A stretch of 14,893 nt of DNA from Lentisphaeria bacterium. GTDB taxonomy: Bacteria; Verrucomicrobiota; Lentisphaeria; Oligosphaerales; JAFGRS01. The translations under genes were made by a program, and so were the position numbers. The notes under the pieces were generated by a model. That model saw nothing but the letters and a program-made list of their open reading frames with translations. It did not search any database and was not told where the DNA came from. Below are positions 1-6,741 of this stretch, piece by piece; position 1 is the stretch's first letter; each line of letters opens with the position of its first letter. The stretch is taken from the NCBI GenBank assembly GCA_016935045.1, contig JAFGRS010000652.1, positions 1 through 14,893 on the forward strand, written 5' to 3'.

Positions 1-124
1 GCCGTCCTCGGCGGTATGCCGAACCAATGCCGTACGGCGGAGGACCGCGGGCTCCGGCGGGAACGCTGCAGGCATGGGCGTTCCCCTTGCGCGTGCCGGT
101 GAGTCCAGGATCATCGAGCGGACG
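1..124. other. Non-coding stretch downstream of the lyase gene
   Basis: No convincing gene is seen here. The segment lies after the stop codon of the minus-strand lyase. It contains a perfect 10-bp palindrome at 29-38 (GCCGTACGGC) and short GTCCTC/GAGGAC arms at 4-9 and 40-45. These could form a weak stem, but no T-run follows, so I do not call a terminator. The left part is cut by the window edge. Confidence 0.4.
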
Positions 125-2512
125 TCAGCGCGACAGCACCCCCGAAGTGGCCGCGAACCGCCGCAGCGGCTGCCCACCCGCATCCCGCACCAGGGCCAGC
201 ACATCCGCGTCCGTCTCCATCCCCAAGCCGCTCACACGCTCCCCGGAGCCACGCAGCAACACGCACAACTCGCCCCCGGATCCCACGGGGACTGTCACCC
301 CAAAACCACCCTCGACCGCCTGCAGCCGCGCTTCCCCGACCAGAGACTCCGCACTGGGGTGGGGACGCAGAACCGTGACGAACTGGACCGCTTCCTGCTT
401 GCCGGGGGTGCGGGCAGTGAGGTGGTATTCGACCAGTTTGATCCGGGGTCGCGGCGGCGTATCGAAGCGATCGGTCTGCGAGATCTCGAGGCCCTCGGGC
501 CACAGGAAGGCGGCCTGGCAGGCGGCCTTGCCGTTGACGACGCGGATGTCGCCCTGCCCGGCGACAGTCATTTCCACCGGCGCGTGCAGCCACCACTCGA
601 AGGTGGCGGGTTCCGGCGCCTCGAGAAGATCGTGCAGAAGCACCACGTCGGGCTTCGCAAACAGAATGCGACGCGTGAAACGCCGCAGCGCTCCCCCATA
701 GGCCGCCGCCCCTTCCCCTTCCACGAAGTCGAACTCGCCCGTGGTCACGAAACTGCCGATCCGCCCCACCGCGCTCTGGGAGTGGCCCTGCTGTCCCTTG
801 CCGTTCACCGTGATCGAGTTCACGCTCTTGGTCTGCCACATCCACTCGCGGTGGTGGGCGCTGCCGTAGCTGTCGCGGTACCCCGTGCGGATGAAGAGGC
901 GTTCGCCGAAGGCATAGAGCAGGAACGCGTTCTGCGACTCGTAGCCGTGGCTCTGGGTGCCGAAGGGACTGGACTTGAAGATGACCTGGACATTGTCGGC
1001 GGCGTCCAGCAGGTTGCTGTTCAGCATCGCCTGCCCCGTGCCCTGGAAACAGCGCGACGACGGCAGGTCCAGCGGCGGCCGCGGCTCCACCGGCGGCAGA
1101 GCCCCCCGCACAAAGCCGACATAACCACCCGTCTGCTGCGGTTCGCCGTGCGCCAGGACGTACCACTGCCAGTGGCCGTTGCCGGCCTGACCCGCCAGAA
1201 CACTCATCAACTGCCGGTTGCTCGCCGACGTCCGCTTCGCACACAGGTCCCCGAACCCCCCGCCCTGCGTCCCCGGGGGCTGAAGGACCATGGCGTAGTA
1301 GCCGATGCTCGAGAAATACGGCTTGTCGTAGGCGTCGATCCCCATGGCCGCCTTCATCACGTCCGCCCACCACGTGAAACGGCTGATGTAGCTGCTCCAG
1401 TAGGAGCTGCCCTCGTGCCAGCCCCCATCCTCGTCGCACCAGACCGGGTACACGCAGGCAAACACGTTCGCCGCAAACCAGGCCCACTGATCCGCCTCGG
1501 GAATCTCCCCGTGAAACGCAATGCCGACCTCCCCGAGAAAGTGCCAGGCCCGGTTCGAGTGGCTGGCGTAGGGGTTCCAGAGATGCCGGGGGCAGAGGTG
1601 CCGGTACATCTCCTCGCCCCGGACCGCCATCACCCCGCGGCAGATCTCACGCTCCTCGTTGCTGAGGAAATCATGCAGGAACGTATAGGTGCGCGAGAAG
1701 TAGTAGGCGTAGGGCATCCCCGCCTCGTCGTTGTAGCGGTACCCCGTCGCGCCCCGCGGGTCCCATTGCGCACACTCCAGCAGGAGCCTGCGGGCCAACT
1801 CCCCGTAGGCCCGGTTCCCGTCCAGCAGACGGGTGAACGCCAGCGTCGCGGCCCCGTTGAGCGCGGCGATAGTGTAGGTCCGGTTGCCCCACCAGATGCT
1901 GCGCCAGGGATCGCTGCCCCGTTCCATGTCGGCCGGGTACTTGGGGGGCTCCGCCGTGGGCGGCGGACGCTCCACCAGCTTGTCGCACTCCGCCTTCAGG
2001 CCGGTATACAGCGACTGCAGGTCTTCCCGCGCACGCCGCCGCAGTTCCCCCAGGTCCTCCGGACGGAGAAACAGACGGGGATGGGCGTCCGGGATCCGGG
2101 CCGCCAACGCCGCGCGGTCGGGCAGAGGCATCGCCGTGGCGGACTCCGCAACCGTGAACTTCCGTACCTGACTCCAGGACGATGCCTCCCCATCCTTGCT
2201 CCGCGCCCGATAGCGCCAGTACCAGACACCCGGCTCAAACACCCGGGACGGACAGTGCACATTCCACTCGATGCCGTCGGCCGCATACCCCACCGCACCG
2301 AAATCCGCCTGCCGCGAACACGAAACATCGTACGACACCGCCCCGGCCACCGGTCGCCAGGCAAAACCGGGCGGCGTCACCAAGGTCACGCCCCCAGCCT
2401 CCGGACGGAAACCCCACTCCCCCGGTTTGGCCGGAGAATCATCCACGGCCGGCGCCCCCGAAACGGCCGCCGCAAGCACCAGCGCCGAAACCTGCATCCG
2501 TATCGCTCCCAT
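125..2512 (-). CDS. Secreted heparinase II/III-like polysaccharide lyase (N-terminal Fn3-like domain plus alpha/alpha-toroid)
   Basis: The 795-residue product is probably an exported uronic-acid polysaccharide lyase cleaving by beta-elimination; the substrate cannot be read from sequence. The start at 2512 is chosen because GGAGAAGG lies about 3 nt upstream and the next residues form a signal peptide (hydrophobic core about residues 7-19, likely cleavage near SGAPA). Residues about 40-125 look like the beta-sandwich domain that precedes the catalytic part in DUF4962/heparinase-type proteins. Residues about 135-480 are Trp/Tyr-rich and helical, as in the toroid, with SHSNRAWH (317-324) and WHEGSSYW (365-372) as likely catalytic His/Asn/Tyr regions. 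Residues about 515-790 match the heparinase II/III beta-sandwich, with SHGYESQNAF (521-530) and KSVNSITVNG (562-571). It stands alone, with no sulfatase or SusC/SusD neighbour in view. Family call is firm; substrate is unknown. Confidence 0.87.
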   Translation of the reverse strand: MGAIRMQVSALVLAAAVSGAPAVDDSPAKPGEWGFRPEAGGVTLVTPPGFAWRPVAGAVSYDVSCSRQADFGAVGYAADGIEWNVHCPSRVFEPGVWYWRYRARSKDGEASSWSQVRKFTVAESATAMPLPDRAALAARIPDAHPRLFLRPEDLGELRRRAREDLQSLYTGLKAECDKLVERPPPTAEPPKYPADMERGSDPWRSIWWGNRTYTIAALNGAATLAFTRLLDGNRAYGELARRLLLECAQWDPRGATGYRYNDEAGMPYAYYFSRTYTFLHDFLSNEEREICRGVMAVRGEEMYRHLCPRHLWNPYASHSNRAWHFLGEVGIAFHGEIPEADQWAWFAANVFACVYPVWCDEDGGWHEGSSYWSSYISRFTWWADVMKAAMGIDAYDKPYFSSIGYYAMVLQPPGTQGGGFGDLCAKRTSASNRQLMSVLAGQAGNGHWQWYVLAHGEPQQTGGYVGFVRGALPPVEPRPPLDLPSSRCFQGTGQAMLNSNLLDAADNVQVIFKSSPFGTQSHGYESQNAFLLYAFGERLFIRTGYRDSYGSAHHREWMWQTKSVNSITVNGKGQQGHSQSAVGRIGSFVTTGEFDFVEGEGAAAYGGALRRFTRRILFAKPDVVLLHDLLEAPEPATFEWWLHAPVEMTVAGQGDIRVVNGKAACQAAFLWPEGLEISQTDRFDTPPRPRIKLVEYHLTARTPGKQEAVQFVTVLRPHPSAESLVGEARLQAVEGGFGVTVPVGSGGELCVLLRGSGERVSGLGMETDADVLALVRDAGGQPLRRFAATSGVLSR

Positions 2513-2703
2513 GCACCTTCTCCACACCGTCTCGCCACCTTCAGATTTCACCCGACCAGCGTGCCTGCCGCCCCCGCCCGACAGGACAGGGACCATGACA
2601 ATGTGCATGACCCCGGCGCAATTGCGAATGGAGTCCCGGCGGAAGGCCTCAGTGAAAACAGAAAGGACTCGGGCTCCTGCTGAGCCGGTTCTCGGATTGG
2701 ACT

Positions 2704-2737
2704 GAGGCATTCCGGCTTCTGAGGCATTCCGGCTTCT
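2704..2737. repeat. 17-bp perfect tandem duplication
   Basis: GAGGCATTCCGGCTTCT occurs twice in direct succession at 2704-2720 and 2721-2737, with no mismatch and no spacer. It lies between the divergent lyase and rpsP genes, about 15 nt upstream of the proposed rpsP -35 box. It could be a slippage duplication or a duplicated protein-binding site; the sequence alone does not decide. Confidence 0.9.
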
Positions 2738-2751
2738 CCTGGCGCCGGCAT

Positions 2752-2779
2752 TTGTGCTCGTCGTTCCAGGGTGTATACT
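2752..2779 (+). promoter_or_regulatory. Sigma70-type promoter of the rpsP operon
   Basis: TTGTGC (2752-2757) and TATACT (2774-2779) are separated by 16 nt. Both are close to the consensus hexamers and stand out in this GC-rich sequence. Transcription would start near 2786 and give a leader of about 200 nt before rpsP. No other equally good promoter is seen between the lyase and rpsP. Confidence 0.6.
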
Positions 2780-2785
2780 ACTCCC

Positions 2786-2988
2786 TTGGTTTTTCCGCGG
2801 TTGAGGTCCCTGCCGCCGCGTCCGTTGGTCCCTGGCCAACGGGAGCGGGACCCTTCGCCTCGTCCCGTGCCCGGGCGCACCCGGTGCGGCAGGCAGACGG
2901 CGCGGTGCGACGTGGACGGATCCAGCCGCCCGGAGCTGCCGTCGGGACCCTGATCGAACGGTCCGGGCAGCGAGAAGGAACGGACAGG
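2786..2988 (+). promoter_or_regulatory. Long GC-rich leader of the rpsP operon with mutually exclusive hairpins
   Basis: The proposed 5' leader is about 200 nt long. A hairpin can form between CCGTTGG (2822-2828) and CCAACGG (2836-2842) with a 7-nt loop. An overlapping alternative pairs GGTCCC (2827-2832) with GGGACC (2847-2852). The two cannot form together, which is the layout of a leader switch, but no run of T follows either. I recognise no known riboswitch or r-protein binding element. Confidence 0.3.
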
Positions 2989-3336
2989 ATGGCAGTCAAG
3001 ATCAGACTTCGCAGGGCAGGCAAGCGCAATGCGGCATGCCACCGCATCGTGGTGGCTGACGGACGCAGCCCCCGGGACGGACGGTTCATCGAGATCATCG
3101 GTTCCTACGACCCCCGGAACAAGGCCGAAAACGTGGATCTCGATCGGGCCGAGTACTGGCTCGCCAACGGGGCCCAGGCCAGCGAAACGGTCGCGGCCAT
3201 CATCAAGCGTGCCCGCGCCGGCGTGCCCATGCGGCCCGCCGCTGAACCCCCGGCGGAAGCCTCCGCTCCGCCCCGGCAGACCGCCCCGGCAGAGGCCGCG
3301 GGCGCCGACGCCGAGGACTCCGACTCCGAATCGTGA
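2989..3336 (+). CDS. rpsP: 30S ribosomal protein S16
   Basis: S16 is a small-subunit ribosomal protein bound to the 5' domain of 16S rRNA. The first 80 or so residues match the family: MAVKIRLRRAGKRN at the start, HRIVVADGRSPRDGRFIE at about 18-35, then IGSYDP and the D..RAEYWL.NGAQ segment. The product is 115 residues, longer than the usual 75-90, because of an Ala/Pro-rich, acid-ending tail from about residue 84. The start at 2989 is fixed by AGAAGGA (2973-2979) and by the conserved N-terminus. It is the first gene of a tight operon; khpA follows after 20 nt. Identification is secure. Confidence 0.97.
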   Translation: MAVKIRLRRAGKRNAACHRIVVADGRSPRDGRFIEIIGSYDPRNKAENVDLDRAEYWLANGAQASETVAAIIKRARAGVPMRPAAEPPAEASAPPRQTAPAEAAGADAEDSDSES

Positions 3337-3356
3337 CCTGGGATGGGGCCTGAACC

Positions 3357-3698
3357 ATGCTCCGAATTCTGAAAAAGCTCTTCGCTCCCAGCGCGTCCCC
3401 CGCTGCCCGGGCCCCCGTGCCGACGGAACCGGGCGAACCGGCAGGCGCGGCGGAGCAGGCTTCCGGCGTCGAGGGCTTTGTCGACTACGTTGTCCGCTCG
3501 CTGGTGGACACCCCCCAAAGCGTTCGGGTGCGCAGCGAGGAAAAGGACCGCGCCACGCTGATCACGGTGACCTGTGAGAAGAAGGACATCGGCAAGGTGA
3601 TCGGACGGAACGGGAAGACCATTTCGGCGATCCGTGCCCTGGTCAACGGCGCCGGCGGCCGGGTCGGCAAACGCATCAACGTGGAAGTCCAGGATTGA
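3357..3698 (+). CDS. khpA: KH-domain RNA-binding protein KhpA
   Basis: This 113-residue protein carries a single KH domain with IGKVIGRNGKTI (78-89), the GxxG loop being GRNG (83-86). KhpA proteins bind single-stranded RNA and in other bacteria pair with KhpB/Jag to affect envelope growth and division. The domain covers about residues 38-113. An extra Ala/Pro-rich segment (about 11-36) precedes it, while typical KhpA is only 75-90 residues. The position between rpsP and trmD is the classic one for this gene. trmD starts 13 nt after its stop. The ATG at 3357 is preceded by a G-rich stretch that may act as ribosome binding site; a later start would remove only the low-complexity extension. Confidence 0.93.
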   Translation: MLRILKKLFAPSASPAARAPVPTEPGEPAGAAEQASGVEGFVDYVVRSLVDTPQSVRVRSEEKDRATLITVTCEKKDIGKVIGRNGKTISAIRALVNGAGGRVGKRINVEVQD

Positions 3699-3711
3699 TC
3701 GGTCCCCCCGG

Positions 3712-4401
3712 ATGCGGCTGGATATCGTCACCCTGTTCCCCGCTGTCTGCGAAGGTCCCCTCGGCGCCTCCATCATCGGCAGAGCCCGGGAGCGGGAACT
3801 GGTGGACCTGAGGCTCGTCGACCTGCGCCAGTATACCCACGACCGTCACCGGACGGTGGACGAACCACCCTACGGAGGCGGGGCGGGAATGGTGCTGAAG
3901 CCCGAGCCTCTCTTCGAGGCCATGCAGGACGTGGCCCCACCCGGGGCCTGGCGGGTGCTCCTGACGCCCCAGGGAGTACCCTTCCGACAGGCGTGTGCGA
4001 GGCGTCTCGCCGCCCTGCGCCACCTGGTCCTGGTCTGCGGCCACTACGAAGGTGTCGACGAACGGGCCCGGCAGGCCCTGTTCGATGAAGAGCTGTCCAT
4101 CGGGGACTACGTGCTGACCAATGGCGCCCTGGCGGCGGCCGTGGTGGCCGATGCCGTCATCCGCTTGCTGCCGGGTGTGCTCGGCTGTGAGGAGTCCTCC
4201 GAAGACGAGTCGTTCGGCCGCAACGGGTGGCTGGAGTACCCCCAGTACACACGGCCGGCCGAGATGCAGGGAATGCGGGTGCCCGAGGTGCTCCTCTCCG
4301 GAGACCACGAGGCCATCCGCGCTTGGCGCCGGCAACGTTCCCTGGCGCGGACGGCCGCCAGACGGCCCGGGCTGATCCAGGGTTGGGACGGAGACCAATA
4401 G
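3712..4401 (+). CDS. trmD: tRNA (guanine-37-N1)-methyltransferase TrmD
   Basis: TrmD uses S-adenosylmethionine to methylate G37 next to the anticodon, which prevents +1 frameshifting. The 229-residue product shows the family marks in order: MRLDIVTLFP, THDRHRTVDEPPYGGGAGM (42-60), LTPQG (84-88), CGHYEGVDER (109-118), the knot motif IGDYVLTNGALA (130-141), PGVLG (154-158) and EYPQYTRP (175-182). The knot motif reads TNGALA where E. coli has SGGELP. At the position of the E. coli general base Asp169 an ungapped alignment places Glu166. The C-terminus is shorter than in E. coli (255 residues). The start at 3712 gives the conserved N-terminus; the ribosome binding site is weak, suggesting translational coupling to khpA. 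rplS follows after one base. Confidence 0.97.
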   Translation: MRLDIVTLFPAVCEGPLGASIIGRARERELVDLRLVDLRQYTHDRHRTVDEPPYGGGAGMVLKPEPLFEAMQDVAPPGAWRVLLTPQGVPFRQACARRLAALRHLVLVCGHYEGVDERARQALFDEELSIGDYVLTNGALAAAVVADAVIRLLPGVLGCEESSEDESFGRNGWLEYPQYTRPAEMQGMRVPEVLLSGDHEAIRAWRRQRSLARTAARRPGLIQGWDGDQ

Positions 4402-4402
4402 C

Positions 4403-4750
4403 ATGAATACCATCGAGAAGATTCGCCGCGAGAACCTGAAGACGGACCTTCCGCCCTTCGGTATCGGGGACACCGTCCAGGTGGACTTCCGTATCGTCGA
4501 GGGCGGCAAGGAACGGATCCAGGCCTACACGGGAACCGTGATCGGGTGCAAGGGTTCCGGGATCTCGCGGAGCATTACGGTCCGCCGCGTTTCCTATGGC
4601 CAGGGCGTCGAGCGTGTCGTGCCTCTGCACAGTCCCAGAGTCGCCGGCCTGACCGTCGTCCGCCGCAGTCGCGTCCGCCGGGCCAAGCTCTATTACCTGC
4701 GCGACCTGGTGGGCAAGGCAGCCCGCGTGAAGGAATTGCGCCAGCAGTGA
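4403..4750 (+). CDS. rplS: 50S ribosomal protein L19
   Basis: L19 lies at the subunit interface of the large ribosomal subunit. The 115-residue product has the usual family length and the typical features: FGIGDTVQVDFRIVEGGKER (19-38), YTGTVIG, the Ser/Arg-rich ITVRRVSYGQGVERV segment, LHSPRV, and RRAKLYYLRDLVGKAARVKE near the C-terminus. The ATG at 4403 is preceded by GGGACGGAG (4385-4393), which lies inside the end of trmD, so the two genes are probably translationally coupled. The rpsP-trmD-rplS order is widely conserved in bacteria. Confidence 0.97.
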   Translation: MNTIEKIRRENLKTDLPPFGIGDTVQVDFRIVEGGKERIQAYTGTVIGCKGSGISRSITVRRVSYGQGVERVVPLHSPRVAGLTVVRRSRVRRAKLYYLRDLVGKAARVKELRQQ

Positions 4751-4776
4751 CGCCCGGCTCTCCCGGGAGGGCGGCG

Positions 4777-5460
4777 ATGTCGGTTCAGACAGGCGATCCG
4801 GACACGGACCTCTTCCGCTGGGAACGCGAGGCGTATCGGTCCGGGCGGCACAGGGTGGCCGGGGTGGACGAAGTGGGCCGCGGACCCCTCGCGGGACCGG
4901 TGGTCGCGGCGGCGGTGGTGCTTCCCCCCACGGGGGTGGCTCTCGCGGTCGCGGACTCCAAGACCCTGACGGCGACCCGGCGCGAGGCCTTGGCTCAGGC
5001 ACTGTGGCGGGAGCCGGGTGTAGCCATCGGTCTGGGGGAAGTCGCCGCCTCCCGCATCGACGAGGTGAACATCCTGAACGCGACCGCCGAAGCCATGGCG
5101 GCGGCCCTCGCGGCCCTGGACGTGGCCGCGGATTTCGCTCTCGTCGACGGCCTTCCCATCCCCCGCTTCCCCCTGCCGGCACGCTTCCTCGTCCGGGGCG
5201 ACGCCCTCTGCGCCAGCATCGCCGCGGCCAGCATCCTGGCCAAGGTCCACCGGGATGCCCTCATGACCGCCTACGACCGCGCCTTCCCCGGCTATGGATT
5301 CGCCCGCCACAAGGGCTACGGCAGCCGCGAACACCTCGCCGCCCTCGCCCGCCTCGGTCCCAGCCCGATCCACCGGCGCACGTACGCTCCGGTCCGCCGC
5401 GTCGCATCCCCCGACCTCCAACCCGATCTTCTCCCGGGGTTCCCCCCGCAGAGCCAATAG
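4777..5460 (+). CDS. rnhB: Ribonuclease HII
   Basis: RNase HII nicks DNA 5' of single embedded ribonucleotides and degrades RNA-DNA hybrids. The 227-residue product carries all family motifs: VAGVDEVGRGPLAGPVVAA (27-45) with catalytic Asp31 and Glu32 and the GRG ribose-recognition motif at 34-36; DSKTL (60-64); DEVNIL; ALVDG with Asp124; GDALCASIAAASILAKVHRD (141-160) with Asp142; and HKGYGS (178-183) with the Tyr that contacts the ribonucleotide junction. The start at 4777 is preceded by GGGAGG at a 6-nt spacing. The frame is open further upstream into rplS, but that part has no family similarity. It follows rplS by 26 nt, a common arrangement. The last 20 residues are a non-conserved tail. 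Confidence 0.96.
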   Translation: MSVQTGDPDTDLFRWEREAYRSGRHRVAGVDEVGRGPLAGPVVAAAVVLPPTGVALAVADSKTLTATRREALAQALWREPGVAIGLGEVAASRIDEVNILNATAEAMAAALAALDVAADFALVDGLPIPRFPLPARFLVRGDALCASIAAASILAKVHRDALMTAYDRAFPGYGFARHKGYGSREHLAALARLGPSPIHRRTYAPVRRVASPDLQPDLLPGFPPQSQ

Positions 5461-5499
5461 GGAGTGTGCGGGGACTGCCCGAGGCCCCCGCAAACCGAT

Positions 5500-6741
5500 A
5501 TGCCCATACGCGACAGAATCCGGCCCGTCGTCTGTGACCTTCTGGGAAGGCTGGTGGACTGCGGCCACGAGTCCTACATCGTCGGCGGGGCCGTGCGGGA
5601 CCTCCTCATGGGCATCGAGCCCAAGGACTACGACATCGCGACCGCGGCCACCCCGGAGGAGGTCCGCAGGGCCTTCGGCCGGCGACGCTGCCGCATCATC
5701 GGCCGGCGTTTCCGCCTCGCCCACGTCTATGCGGGGTCCGAGATCTACGAGGTCAGCACCTTCCGCCGAACGCCCACCGCCGATGAACGCAGCGAGCGCC
5801 TGGACGACGACGGCATCATGATCTGGAGGGACAACGAGTTCGGCACCCTCGAAGACGACGCCACACGACGCGATTTCACCGCGAATGCCCTCTACTACGA
5901 TCCCGTCGGCGACCGCGGCGTCATCGATCTGGTCGGGGGAGTCAAGGACATCGAGGAACGCGTCGCACGGGCCATCGGCGACCCCATGGTCCGCCTCGAA
6001 GAAGACCCCGTCCGCGTGCTCCGCGGCCTCAAACTGGTGGGCCAGTTCGGCTTCTCCCTCGACCCCGGGCTCGAAGCCGCCATCCGCGCCAAGGGCCCGC
6101 GTATCGCCCTCGCCAGCCAGAGCCGCCTCTTCGAAGAACTGCTCAAGATCCTTGCCACCGGCCGGGCGCTGCCCGTCCTCGCTGCCTTCCAGAACTACGG
6201 CTTCCTGACGGCCTACTGGCCCGCCATGGCACAGGAATGGGACACCCCCGTCGGGGACATGACCCGGCGCGTGCTCGAAGAACGCGACCGGCGCATCGCC
6301 GCCGGCGCCTGCTCCCTGTCCAAGGCCCTCGCCCTGGCCACCGCGGCCCTCCCCTGGGTGACGGTCCGACTCGGCAGCCCCCGACTGGGCGAATTCTGGG
6401 AACACACCGAGGGCGTGGAACACCACTGCCGCGAGGCGGTGCAGGAGTTCTTTGCACCATTCCCCGTGTCCCGGCTTTTCACCGCCAGAATCCGGGATAT
6501 TCTGCTTCTGTTGCCCCGGCTCGCGGGCCATCTGCGTGTGGGGCGCCTGGTGCGTCACCCGGAGTACAAATATGCGCGTGAACTCTACGCCCTCGTGGGT
6601 GCGGTCATGGACTGGCCGCCCGAACGGCTGAGCCAGTGGCCCCCGCCGGAAGGCGAACCGGCACCGCGCCGGCACCCCGCGGGACGTCGACGCCGCCCTC
6701 GTCGCAGGGCTTCGGATACGGCACGGAACGACACGACATGA
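5500..6741 (+). CDS. pcnB: Class II nucleotidyltransferase, probable poly(A) polymerase (PcnB type) rather than CCA-adding enzyme
   Basis: The enzyme adds nucleotides to RNA 3' ends, most likely poly(A) tails that promote decay. The 413-residue product has GGAVRD (29-34), the metal-binding pair Asp43/Asp45 in KDYDIAT, RRDFTANALYY (123-133) and EEDPVRVLRGLK (167-178). IIGRRFRLAHV (66-76) fits the signature I recall for bacterial poly(A) polymerases as opposed to CCA enzymes. RLFEELLKIL (209-218) and the Arg-rich C-terminal tail are also PcnB-like. I choose the ATG at 5500; a GTG at 5464 would add 12 residues, and neither start has a strong ribosome binding site. It follows rnhB by 39 nt and overlaps the next gene by 4 nt. 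The nucleotidyltransferase family is certain; the poly(A) versus CCA choice is moderately certain. Confidence 0.85.
   Translation: MPIRDRIRPVVCDLLGRLVDCGHESYIVGGAVRDLLMGIEPKDYDIATAATPEEVRRAFGRRRCRIIGRRFRLAHVYAGSEIYEVSTFRRTPTADERSERLDDDGIMIWRDNEFGTLEDDATRRDFTANALYYDPVGDRGVIDLVGGVKDIEERVARAIGDPMVRLEEDPVRVLRGLKLVGQFGFSLDPGLEAAIRAKGPRIALASQSRLFEELLKILATGRALPVLAAFQNYGFLTAYWPAMAQEWDTPVGDMTRRVLEERDRRIAAGACSLSKALALATAALPWVTVRLGSPRLGEFWEHTEGVEHHCREAVQEFFAPFPVSRLFTARIRDILLLLPRLAGHLRVGRLVRHPEYKYARELYALVGAVMDWPPERLSQWPPPEGEPAPRRHPAGRRRRPRRRASDTARNDTT

Noticed and set aside
74..2683. Long plus-strand open frame of 869 codons opposite the lyase
   Set aside because: Its translation is Arg/Pro/His-rich without any domain, and it is the antisense of a gene with clear family motifs; it is a high-GC shadow.
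4546..4776. Longer start for RNase HII inside rplS
   Set aside because: The extension is out-of-frame rplS sequence. The ATG at 4777 has GGGAGG at ideal spacing and gives the normal family length.
4693..6675. Long minus-strand open frame opposite rnhB and the nucleotidyltransferase
   Set aside because: It is Gly/Ala/Glu/Val-rich without domains and lies antisense to two genes with intact catalytic motifs.
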